The notes under the pieces: model-generated
Told to the model about the DNA's origin: nothing
Seen by the model: the letters and a program-made list of their open reading frames with translations, nothing else
Database searches by the model: none
Shown: piece by piece, positions 1-6,489 of the stretch
Numbering within the stretch: the first letter of the stretch is position 1
How the letters are laid out: every line of letters starts with the position of its first letter
Translations under genes and position numbers: made by a program
Assembly (NCBI GenBank): GCA_029287515.1
Contig: JARFQZ010000112.1
Coordinates: 1 to 13,245, forward strand
Reading direction: 5' to 3'
Source of the DNA: Lysobacterales bacterium
GTDB taxonomy: Bacteria > Pseudomonadota > Gammaproteobacteria > Xanthomonadales > SZUA-36
Length of the DNA: 13,245 nt

Positions 1-1
1 C

Positions 2-1066
2 ATCGCAATGGGGCTGGAAGAAGCGGGCCTGCTGGCCCGGGCACTGCAGTCGGGGGAAGACGCCCGGTTGAAGCAGGTCGCCGGGATTCTGCAGCAGACG
101 CGGCCGGATATCGTGCTGCTGAACGAGTTCGACTACGATCCAGCGGTGGACGCGGCCGGTTTGCTGAATAGGAAATACCTGGCCCAAGGTCAAAACGGTC
201 AGCGGCCCATCCAATATCCCTATCACTTCCGGGCTCCGGTCAACACCGGGGTCGACAGCGGCCTGGACCTGGATGGTGACGGTGAGGTCGGCGGACCGGG
301 TGACAGCTGGGGTTTCGGGCGGTTCCCCGGCCAGTACGGGATGCTGGTGCTGTCGCGCTACCCGCTGGCCGGCAGCCGCAGTTTCCAGGAATTTCGCTGG
401 GCGGACATGCCGGGCGCGCTCCGGCCGGTGAACCCGGACGGCAGCAACTTCCACCCCGATGAAACATGGGCGCAACTCCGGTTCAGCTCGAAGAGCCATT
501 GGGACCTGGTCTTCGATATCGGGGGAAAACGCCTGCACCTGCTGGCCCATCACCCCACCCCACCGGTGTTCGACGGACCCGAAGACCGCAACGGCCGCCG
601 CAATTTCGACGAGATCCGGTTCTGGTTAGATTACATTACGCCCGGCAATGACGGCTACATGGTAGATGACGAAGGCCTGGCAGGTGGTATCACTGCCGGT
701 GCGCCGTTCGTGATTGCCGGCGACTTCAACGCCGATACTAAGGACGGAGACTCACTTCCAAACGCCATCGGCCAGCTTTTGCGGTCGCCTCGCATAAATA
801 CCGGCTGCATCCCCGTTAGCCATGGCGCGGTCGAAGCAACCCGGCTCCAGGGCGGAGTGAACGGTTCGCACCGTGGTGACCCGGCAGCTGACACTGCCGA
901 CTTCAATGACCGGTTCACCGGCAACCTGCGGCTGGATTATGCCTTGCCTTCGAATAACCTTGAGGTCACGGGCTGTGGTGTGTTCTGGCCCGCCGCGGAC
1001 GAGCCGGGCCATGCGCTGACGGCAGTGTCGGATCATCGCCTGGTGTGGGTGGACATCGAATGGTGA
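2..1066 (+). CDS. Endonuclease/exonuclease/phosphatase-family protein, 5' partial
   Basis: This is a metal-dependent phosphoesterase of the endonuclease/exonuclease/phosphatase (EEP) fold; its substrate cannot be read from sequence. Visible signatures are IVLLNEF with the metal-binding Glu near the start, HLLAHHPTPP in the middle, GDFNAD (the GDxN motif), and SDHRLV near the C-terminus, which supplies the catalytic Asp-His. An Asp/Gly-rich stretch (DLDGDGEVGG) lies about 80 residues in. The reading frame is open to the left edge. The ATG at 8 sits where EEP proteins normally have the first strand (an N-I-A-type motif), so the true start and any signal peptide lie outside the window. The stop overlaps the start of the next gene, which suggests cotranscription. 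The family call is firm; nuclease versus phosphatase or phytase-like activity is open. Confidence 0.88.
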   Translation: MAMGLEEAGLLARALQSGEDARLKQVAGILQQTRPDIVLLNEFDYDPAVDAAGLLNRKYLAQGQNGQRPIQYPYHFRAPVNTGVDSGLDLDGDGEVGGPGDSWGFGRFPGQYGMLVLSRYPLAGSRSFQEFRWADMPGALRPVNPDGSNFHPDETWAQLRFSSKSHWDLVFDIGGKRLHLLAHHPTPPVFDGPEDRNGRRNFDEIRFWLDYITPGNDGYMVDDEGLAGGITAGAPFVIAGDFNADTKDGDSLPNAIGQLLRSPRINTGCIPVSHGAVEATRLQGGVNGSHRGDPAADTADFNDRFTGNLRLDYALPSNNLEVTGCGVFWPAADEPGHALTAVSDHRLVWVDIEW

Positions 1067-1485
1067 AGGATATTTCCAGTCTGTACCTGGATGCCATCAA
1101 ACGGCATGCCGCGGACCCGGCAGGGTTCCGGCAGAAAATCGACGCGACCCACCAGCACGAGGAATACAACCCGCTGTGCGGCGACCGGATCCTGCTGCAG
1201 CTTCGCATTGACGCCGGCCGGATCGAAGCGGCAGCCTTCGACGGCGAAGCCTGCGCCATCTGCCTGGCCTCCTCGTCACTGCTGTGCGAACACGTCCCCG
1301 GCCGCCCGGTGGAAGACCTGCTGGAACAACACCGGCAATTGAGCGAAGCGCTTGAGTCCGGCGAATGCACTCCCGGCATGGATGCGCTCACTCCATTGCT
1401 GGGCGTGCGCCCGTACCCCTCCCGGATCCAGTGCGCGACGCTGCCCTGGAAAGCCGCAGCCAGGGCAATTGTCACAAAAATTTAA
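1060..1485 (+). CDS. sufU: SufU/IscU-type iron-sulfur cluster scaffold protein
   Basis: A 141-residue SufU-like protein. SufU proteins accept sulfur from the cysteine desulfurase SufS or scaffold nascent clusters in the cytoplasm. Visible ligands are C40 and D42 in NPLCGDRI, C65 in GEACAIC, and C125 in RIQCATLPW; C68 is an additional cysteine. The insertion between the second and third cysteine motifs is longer than in classical IscU, as in SufU. I chose the ATG at 1060 because it overlaps the upstream stop in the sequence ATGGTGA and has GGTGG about 7 bases upstream; a GTG at 1045 in the same frame is less likely. No sufS, sufB, sufC or sufD is in the window, so it is either a detached member or the rest lies to the left. 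Family is confident; scaffold versus transferase role is not settled. Confidence 0.87.
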   Translation: MVKDISSLYLDAIKRHAADPAGFRQKIDATHQHEEYNPLCGDRILLQLRIDAGRIEAAAFDGEACAICLASSSLLCEHVPGRPVEDLLEQHRQLSEALESGECTPGMDALTPLLGVRPYPSRIQCATLPWKAAARAIVTKI

Positions 1486-1699
1486 CTTGTCTTTTTCAGG
1501 GATCGGTTATACCCTTGCATTGCACAGATGGTAATCCGTTAAAAACAATATGTTAGTTTCGAATTCAGTCTGTTTTTAAAGATTGGTTGCGAGTCCTATA
1601 GGTCACCTCAGAAGCTTCGTTTGATATCTCCTGTATTTTGATTTTAATGACGCCGGCGATTAATCAGATTTTTTTAATTTTATAAAGGTAATTTCAGCA
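1486..1699 (+). promoter_or_regulatory. AT-rich leader and control region of the cold-shock gene
   Basis: This 214-base non-coding stretch is strikingly AT-rich beside its neighbours, as is usual upstream of cspA-type genes. It contains a perfect 9-base inverted repeat, TTAAAAACA (1539-1547) against TGTTTTTAA (1571-1579), separated by 23 bases. A run of pyrimidines and AT follows. The ribosome binding site is AAGG at 1685-1688, about 11 bases before the ATG. I could not identify an E. coli-style cold box. If transcription starts upstream of the repeat, the mRNA has a long foldable leader; if it starts at the promoter near 1621, the leader is about 45 bases. Confidence 0.5.
1621..1648 (+). promoter_or_regulatory. 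Candidate sigma-70 promoter for the cold-shock gene
   Basis: TTGATA at 1621-1626 (5 of 6 to TTGACA) and TTTAAT at 1643-1648 (5 of 6 to TATAAT) are separated by 16 bases. Transcription would start near 1655, giving a leader of about 45 bases. This is the best match in the region, but AT-rich DNA yields such matches by chance. Confidence 0.42.
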
Positions 1700-1906
1700 A
1701 TGACGACAGGTACCGTTAAGTGGTTCAACGAATCCAAAGGTTTTGGATTCATCTCTCCTTCTGACGGAGGCAAAGACGTCTTCGTTCACTTCTCAGCGAT
1801 CCAGGGCAGTGGTTTCAAATCACTCCAGGAAGGTCAGGCAGTGAGCTTTGACGTGGAAGACGGCCCCAAGGGCCCCCAGGCTTCTAACGTGACGACCGAA
1901 GGCTAA
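1700..1906 (+). CDS. Cold-shock protein, CspA family
   Basis: A single cold-shock domain of 68 residues, the normal size for CspA-family RNA chaperones. These small cytoplasmic beta-barrels bind single-stranded RNA and DNA and melt mRNA structure. The RNP1 motif KGFGFI is at residues 13-18 and RNP2 VFVHF at 27-31; the N-terminal GTVKWFN is also typical. The gene stands alone, with a non-coding AT-rich leader in front and a strong terminator 30 bases behind, so it is probably monocistronic. Whether it is cold-induced or constitutive (CspC/CspE-like) cannot be told from the protein, so no paralog letter is given. Confidence 0.97.
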   Translation: MTTGTVKWFNESKGFGFISPSDGGKDVFVHFSAIQGSGFKSLQEGQAVSFDVEDGPKGPQASNVTTEG

Positions 1907-1929
1907 GCGACACCAGGCCAAATCAATAG

Positions 1930-1960
1930 AAAAGACCCCGCCACCCGGCGGGGTTTTTTT
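1930..1960 (+). terminator. Intrinsic terminator after the cold-shock gene
   Basis: A 7-base-pair GC stem, CCCCGCC (1936-1942) with GGCGGGG (1947-1953), has a 4-base loop and is followed by seven T residues (1954-1960). The A-rich stretch before the stem pairs with the T tract, so it could work partly in both directions. It separates the cold-shock gene from the kinase gene. Confidence 0.93.
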
Positions 1961-2019
1961 ATGCGTGAAACGCGCGAAAGCGCCAGAAAAGGATTATAGT
2001 TGTAGTGGAGGTTGGCATC

Positions 2020-3894
2020 ATGAGCCTTTCATCACAACAACACCCGCCCACCGACTCCATCCAGGGGCTGATCGAGCAACTGGAAGCCTTGCGCAAGGAA
2101 CTCGAAAACCACGCTGAACAGGGCCGCGAGGCCATTCTCGCACTGCCGCCGGCACACAAGGTCAGCGCGGAAAACCTGTTGCATTACCTGGCGTTCAGAA
2201 GCCACGACCTGCGACCGCTGCAGGACGCCCTGGCGCCATTGGGGCTGTCTTCGCTGGGCCGCGCGGAAGCGCACGTTATGTCGACCATCGACGCGGTGTT
2301 GAACAACCTGTACCTGCTTGGCGGCCAACACCCGGAACATGGCGAAACCGCTTCCCCGCAGGATGCGTTCGAAGCAGGCAGCCGGCGGCTGGAAACCAAT
2401 ACGGTCCGGTTGTTCGGCGAGACGCCCGAAAACCGCCGCACTCACATCATGGTCACGATGCCGGCCGAGGCTGCCACCGACTACCTGCTGGTGCACCGGC
2501 TGCTTACCAGCGGCATGAACTGCATGCGGATCAACTGTTCCCACGACGATCCCGAAACCTGGGCCGGGATGATCAGGCACCTGCGTGACGCCGAGCGCGC
2601 GACCGGTCAGCCCTGCCGTATCCTGATGGACCTGGGCGGCCCCAAGCTCCGCACCGGGCCGATGGAACTGCTGCCGGCAATCGTCAAAATCCGTCCGGTC
2701 CGTAACGCTCAAGGCCATGTTCTGCGCCATGCGCGCATCTGGCTGACCACGACTCTACAATCCTGCAGCGAATCTGCCGCTGCGGATGCCTGCATTGCAG
2801 TCGACGAAGACTGGCTGGCGAAGTGCCAGGCCGGCGACCTGCTGTTGTTGCGCGATGCCCGTGATTCAAGCCGGAAATGGCGAATCCGGGAAGTCACCGG
2901 CGACGGTTGCTGGGCTGAGTGCAACAAGACTTCCTATGTCGAAAACGGCACGGTACTGCGCCGCCGGGGTTATGAGGACCGGACCACCGTCCGCTCATTG
3001 CCACGAAAGCAGAATGTCATCCACGTTCGCAACGACGACGTGCTGCTGATCGTGAACTCGGACGAGCCGGGCCAGCCCGCCCTGCGCGACGACAACGGCG
3101 ACCTGCTCAGCCCGGGCAAGGTTTCCCTGCCGGTGCCGGAGGTTTACCGGGATACGCACCGGGGTGAAACCGTCTGCTTCGATGACGGGCGAATATCCGG
3201 CATCATCGAGAAGAAAAGCCCCGGCAGACTGCAGGTGCGGATCACGCACACCCGCAAGCCCCTTGAACAACTGGCCAGTGGCAAGGGCGTCAATTTCCCG
3301 GATACCCAGCTGAGCCTGCCGGCGCTGTGCGACAAGGACCTGGATGCACTGGAGTTTGCGACCCGCCACGCGGATATGGTCGGCCTTTCATTTGCCAACC
3401 GTCCCGAAGACGTTCGGGACTTGCACGAGCGACTGCTTGCAATGGGCTGCGAGGACGTGGCCGTGGTGCTGAAAATCGAGACCCGCTGGGGTTTCGCCCG
3501 GCTGCCGTCGCTGATCCTGGAGGCGATGAAGTTCCCGGCCTGTGGCGTGATGATTGCACGCGGCGACCTGGCGGTCGAATGCGGCTTCAAACGCCTGGCC
3601 GAAGTCCAGGAAGAAATGCTGTGGATCTGCGAAGCCGCTCATGTGCCAGTGATCTGGGCAACCCAGGTGCTGGAAGGTCTGACCAAGCGAGGCCATGCCT
3701 CGCGCGCGGAAATAACCGATGCGGCGACCAGCCAGGCAGCAGAGTGCGTCATGCTGAACAAGGGTCCGCACATCGCAGAAGCCGTTCGGACCCTCGATGA
3801 TATTCTCAGACGCATGCAGGACCACCAATGTAAGAAACAGTCGATGCTGCGAAAACTCAATATCGCTTCGAAGTTCACGACGCAGCAGGGCTGA
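2020..3894 (+). CDS. Pyruvate-kinase-like protein, atypical architecture
   Basis: Pyruvate kinase transfers the phosphate of phosphoenolpyruvate to ADP in glycolysis. This 624-residue protein (start ATG 2020, with TGGAGG 8 bases upstream; an in-frame GTG at 2005 overlaps that site) carries the barrel motifs: RINCSH near 170-175, DLGGPKLRTG at 204-213, GVNFPDTQLSLP near 423-434, KIET at 485-488 (catalytic Lys plus metal-ligand Glu), MIARGDLAVE near 511-520 (metal-ligand Asp) and WATQVLE near 546-552 (catalytic Thr). Differences from the usual ~470-residue enzyme are an N-terminal extension of about 140 residues, a B-domain region of roughly 200 residues instead of about 100, NKGPHI where the family normally has the GETA-type segment, and an end shortly after the barrel, so the regulatory C-terminal domain is absent. 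Active-site residues are kept, so catalysis is plausible; allosteric control must differ. It could be a paralog with another role. Confidence 0.82.
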   Translation: MSLSSQQHPPTDSIQGLIEQLEALRKELENHAEQGREAILALPPAHKVSAENLLHYLAFRSHDLRPLQDALAPLGLSSLGRAEAHVMSTIDAVLNNLYLLGGQHPEHGETASPQDAFEAGSRRLETNTVRLFGETPENRRTHIMVTMPAEAATDYLLVHRLLTSGMNCMRINCSHDDPETWAGMIRHLRDAERATGQPCRILMDLGGPKLRTGPMELLPAIVKIRPVRNAQGHVLRHARIWLTTTLQSCSESAAADACIAVDEDWLAKCQAGDLLLLRDARDSSRKWRIREVTGDGCWAECNKTSYVENGTVLRRRGYEDRTTVRSLPRKQNVIHVRNDDVLLIVNSDEPGQPALRDDNGDLLSPGKVSLPVPEVYRDTHRGETVCFDDGRISGIIEKKSPGRLQVRITHTRKPLEQLASGKGVNFPDTQLSLPALCDKDLDALEFATRHADMVGLSFANRPEDVRDLHERLLAMGCEDVAVVLKIETRWGFARLPSLILEAMKFPACGVMIARGDLAVECGFKRLAEVQEEMLWICEAAHVPVIWATQVLEGLTKRGHASRAEITDAATSQAAECVMLNKGPHIAEAVRTLDDILRRMQDHQCKKQSMLRKLNIASKFTTQQG

Positions 3895-3904
3895 TGCCGA
3901 TAAG

Positions 3905-5926
3905 TCAGGCTTTCAGCACCCGCTCTTTCAGCTTGCTGATCTGATCCCGGACCCTCGCCGCTTCCTCGAATTCCAGCAATTCGGCGTGTGTGAACATCTG
4001 CTTTTCCAGTTTCGCGATGGCCTGGCCCAGGTTTTCCGGTGTCACGTCCTCGTAACCGGCCGGCCCTTCGGCCACCTTGCCGACGCGGGTCATCCTGCCG
4101 CGGCTGTCTTGGTGGGCGCCTTCCATGATATCCGCCACTTTCTTCAGGATGGTCTTTGGCGTGATGCCGTGCTCCTTGTTGTACTCAATCTGCTTGTTGC
4201 GGCGCCGGTCGGTTTCCGCGATTGCGCGTTCCATCGAGCCGGTCATACGGTCGGCGTAGAGTATGGCCTTACCCCGTACGTTACGCGCCGCGCGGCCGAT
4301 GGTCTGCACCAGGGAAGATTCGGAGCGCAGGAAACCTTCACGGTCAGCATCGAGAATTGTAATCAAAGAAACTTCTGGCATATCAAGACCTTCACGTAAT
4401 AAGTTAATGCCAACTAACACATCGAATTCACCCAGTCTCAGATCCCTGATGATCTCCACCCGCTCCACGGTGTCAATGTCGGAGTGCAGGTAGCGCACGC
4501 GGATGCCGTGATCGGCGAGGTACTCGGTCAGGTTCTCCGACATCCGCTTGGTCAGCGTGGTGACCAGGACCCGGTCGCCCAGGGCCGTGCGCTTGTTGAT
4601 TTCCGACAGCAGGTCGTCCACCTGGTCCGCAACCGGTCGCACTTCCACTTCGGGGTCGATCAGCCCGGTGGGACGAACCACCTGCTCGATCACGTCGCCG
4701 CCCGACAGGTCCAGCTCGTAAGGCCGCGGCGTTGCCGAGCAGAAAATGGTCTGCGGCGCCCTCGCCTCCCACTCTTCGAATTTGAGCGGGCGATTATCCA
4801 ACGCGGAAGGCAGGCGGAAACCGTAGGTGACCAGGTTTTCCTTGCGCGACCGGTCACCACGGTACATCGCCCCCAACTGCGGCACCATCACGTGGCTTTC
4901 ATCCAGAACCAGCAGCGATTTTTCCGGCAGGTAGTCAAACAGGGTCGGTGGCGCTTCACCCGGCCCCCTGCCCGTCAGGTGGCGGGAGTAATTCTCGATG
5001 CCGTTGCAGTAGCCCAGCTCCAGCATCATTTCCAGGTCGTAGCGCGTTCGTTGCTCCAGCCGTTGCGCCTCGACCAGTTTCTGCTGGTCGCGCAGAATCT
5101 CCAGTCTCTCTTTAAGCTCCTCGCCAATGGACTGTGCGGCATCCAGCACCACCTGGCGCGGCGTGACGTAGTGCGACTTGGGGTAGATGGTGATCCGCGG
5201 CAGCTTGCGCAGGATTTCACCGGTCAACGGGTCCAGCAGGCAAATCGAGTCGATTTCCTCGTCGAACAGCTCGATACGGATCGCCTGCGCCTCCTCGTCG
5301 CCCGGGAAAATATCGATGATGTCGCCGCGCACGCGGTAGGTGCCGCGGCGCAGTTCCATGTCATTGCGGCTGTACTGCATCTCGGCCAGGTGCCTGAGAA
5401 TCCGCCGCTGATCGATGATTTCACCACGCGACAGGTGCAGCACCATGCTCAGGTACTGGGTGGGATCGCCCAGGCCGTAAATGGCCGAGACCGTCGCAAC
5501 GATAATCGTGTCGGTTCGCTCCAGCAGGGCCTTGGTGGCCGACAGGCGCATCTGTTCGATATGCTCGTTGACCGAGGCGTCTTTCTCGATATAGGTATCA
5601 GACGAGGGAACGTAGGCTTCCGGCTGGTAATAGTCATAGTAGGAAACGAAATACTCAACGGCGTTTTCCGGAAAGAAATCGCGGAATTCACCGTACAGCT
5701 GGGCGGCCAGGGTCTTGTTCGGCGCCATCACCAGCGTGGGCCGTTGTAGCTGTTGGATGACATTGGCGATCGAGAAGGTCTTGCCTGAACCGGTCACGCC
5801 CAGCAGGGTCTGGTGCACCAGGCCGTCCTGCAGTCCTTCGACCATGCGTGCGATCGCTTCGGGCTGGTCGCCCGCCGGCTTGAAATCGCTGTGCAAGCGG
5901 AACCTTTTCTGATGCGTCGAGGACAT
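3905..5926 (-). CDS. uvrB: Excinuclease ABC subunit B (UvrB)
   Basis: UvrB is the damage-verifying helicase-like subunit of nucleotide excision repair; it is loaded by UvrA and recruits the nuclease UvrC. The product is 673 residues, the standard length. Walker A GVTGSGKT is at residues 43-50. The beta-hairpin that inserts between the strands is at about 92-107 (YFVSYYDYYQPEAYVP). The Walker B/DEAD-like motif is VLDESH, motif VI is QTIGRAARN, and the C-terminal UVR coiled-coil (AELLEFEEAARVRDQI) binds UvrC. I chose the ATG at 5926 because family members begin with this SxxxxRFxLHSDFKPAGDQP region; an upstream in-frame extension to 6013 would overlap the divergent gene. The Shine-Dalgarno is weak (GGAA). 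The gene converges on the kinase gene with 10 bases between stops. Codons in 4345-4430 are unusually AT-rich. Confidence 0.98.
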   Translation of the reverse strand: MSSTHQKRFRLHSDFKPAGDQPEAIARMVEGLQDGLVHQTLLGVTGSGKTFSIANVIQQLQRPTLVMAPNKTLAAQLYGEFRDFFPENAVEYFVSYYDYYQPEAYVPSSDTYIEKDASVNEHIEQMRLSATKALLERTDTIIVATVSAIYGLGDPTQYLSMVLHLSRGEIIDQRRILRHLAEMQYSRNDMELRRGTYRVRGDIIDIFPGDEEAQAIRIELFDEEIDSICLLDPLTGEILRKLPRITIYPKSHYVTPRQVVLDAAQSIGEELKERLEILRDQQKLVEAQRLEQRTRYDLEMMLELGYCNGIENYSRHLTGRGPGEAPPTLFDYLPEKSLLVLDESHVMVPQLGAMYRGDRSRKENLVTYGFRLPSALDNRPLKFEEWEARAPQTIFCSATPRPYELDLSGGDVIEQVVRPTGLIDPEVEVRPVADQVDDLLSEINKRTALGDRVLVTTLTKRMSENLTEYLADHGIRVRYLHSDIDTVERVEIIRDLRLGEFDVLVGINLLREGLDMPEVSLITILDADREGFLRSESSLVQTIGRAARNVRGKAILYADRMTGSMERAIAETDRRRNKQIEYNKEHGITPKTILKKVADIMEGAHQDSRGRMTRVGKVAEGPAGYEDVTPENLGQAIAKLEKQMFTHAELLEFEEAARVRDQISKLKERVLKA

Positions 5927-5949
5927 GTATTTCCAATTCCCAAACTTGT

Positions 5950-5956
5950 TATTATA
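5950..5956. promoter_or_regulatory. Shared near-symmetric -10 element between uvrB and the secreted-protein gene
   Basis: The heptamer TATTATA reads as TATTAT on the plus strand (5950-5955, preceded by TG plus one base at 5947-5949, an extended -10) and as a perfect TATAAT on the minus strand (5956-5951). The minus start would fall near 5944, giving uvrB a leader of about 18 bases. The plus start would fall near 5962, the A of the next gene's ATG. No good -35 is seen on either side, and no LexA box of the CTGT-N8-ACAG type was found. Confidence 0.5.
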
Positions 5957-5961
5957 CGTCG

Positions 5962-6435
5962 ATGAACAGACCAATGACCCTGCTGATTTGTTTCCTTCTT
6001 TCTCTGCCGGCATACGCCCAGAGCGTGGATCTGGCCGACGCCCAGAGAACCGTCAACATTTCGCGGAAAATGATTGATGACAAGCGCAATAACCAGATTG
6101 CGATGTTCATGAACTTTACCCAGGAAGAGAAGGAAAAATTCTGGCCGCTGTACCGCGAATACCGCAAGACCATGGCAGCCGTTGGCGACAAGCGCCTGGC
6201 GGTGATCGTGAACTACGCCAATAACGTCGACCGCATGACCGATCCGCTCGCGAAAAAGTTGCTGGACCAGTCTTTTGAAGTCGACAAGGATTTCATCCGG
6301 ACCAAGGAAAGGTACGTGAAAAAGTTTCGCCGGATTCTTCCGGATATCAAAGTCGTACGCCTGATGCAGCTGGAAAACCGCATGGATATCGCGGTGGATA
6401 TGAAAGTGGCCGAAGGCATTCCATTGATGAAATAA
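5962..6435 (+). CDS. Small secreted protein, possibly Spy/CpxP-like
   Basis: A 157-residue protein of unassigned function. Residues 1-19 form a Sec signal peptide (hydrophobic LLICFLLSLP core, likely cleavage AYA/QS), so it should be periplasmic. The mature part is highly charged and appears mostly helical, with NFTQEEKEKFWPLYREY around residues 50-66. This resembles the LTxxQ-type helix of Spy/CpxP-related periplasmic proteins, but the resemblance is loose and the classical motif is not intact. No Shine-Dalgarno precedes the ATG, and the putative -10 lies so close that the mRNA may be leaderless. It is divergent from uvrB and sits 20 bases before the aminotransferase gene, with which it may be cotranscribed. 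The gene is convincing; the function is a guess. Confidence 0.8.
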   Translation: MNRPMTLLICFLLSLPAYAQSVDLADAQRTVNISRKMIDDKRNNQIAMFMNFTQEEKEKFWPLYREYRKTMAAVGDKRLAVIVNYANNVDRMTDPLAKKLLDQSFEVDKDFIRTKERYVKKFRRILPDIKVVRLMQLENRMDIAVDMKVAEGIPLMK

Positions 6436-6455
6436 CACCACGGAACGTATCTTCG

Positions 6456-6489
6456 ATGAGAACTTCGATCAACATGAGAACCTCGGTCA
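6456..6489 (+). repeat. Short tandem duplication at the aminotransferase start
   Basis: ATGAGAACTTCGATCA at 6456-6471 recurs 18 bases later as ATGAGAACCTCGGTCA at 6474-6489 (14 of 16 identical). It encodes MRTSIN followed by MRTSVK and creates two in-frame start codons. Confidence 0.8.

Noticed and set aside
2032..2730. Minus-strand open frame opposite the kinase gene
   Set aside because: It is a composition-driven shadow of the kinase codons, without a ribosome binding site or family resemblance.
4484..5749. Long plus-strand open frame opposite uvrB (421 codons)
   Set aside because: It lies entirely antisense to a conserved gene and arises from its GC-biased codon positions; the protein is rich in His, Gln and Arg with no recognisable motif.
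5927..6013. N-terminal extension of UvrB upstream of the ATG at 5926
   Set aside because: It would overlap the divergent secreted-protein gene and its promoter; the standard UvrB start and the 673-residue length match the 5926 ATG.
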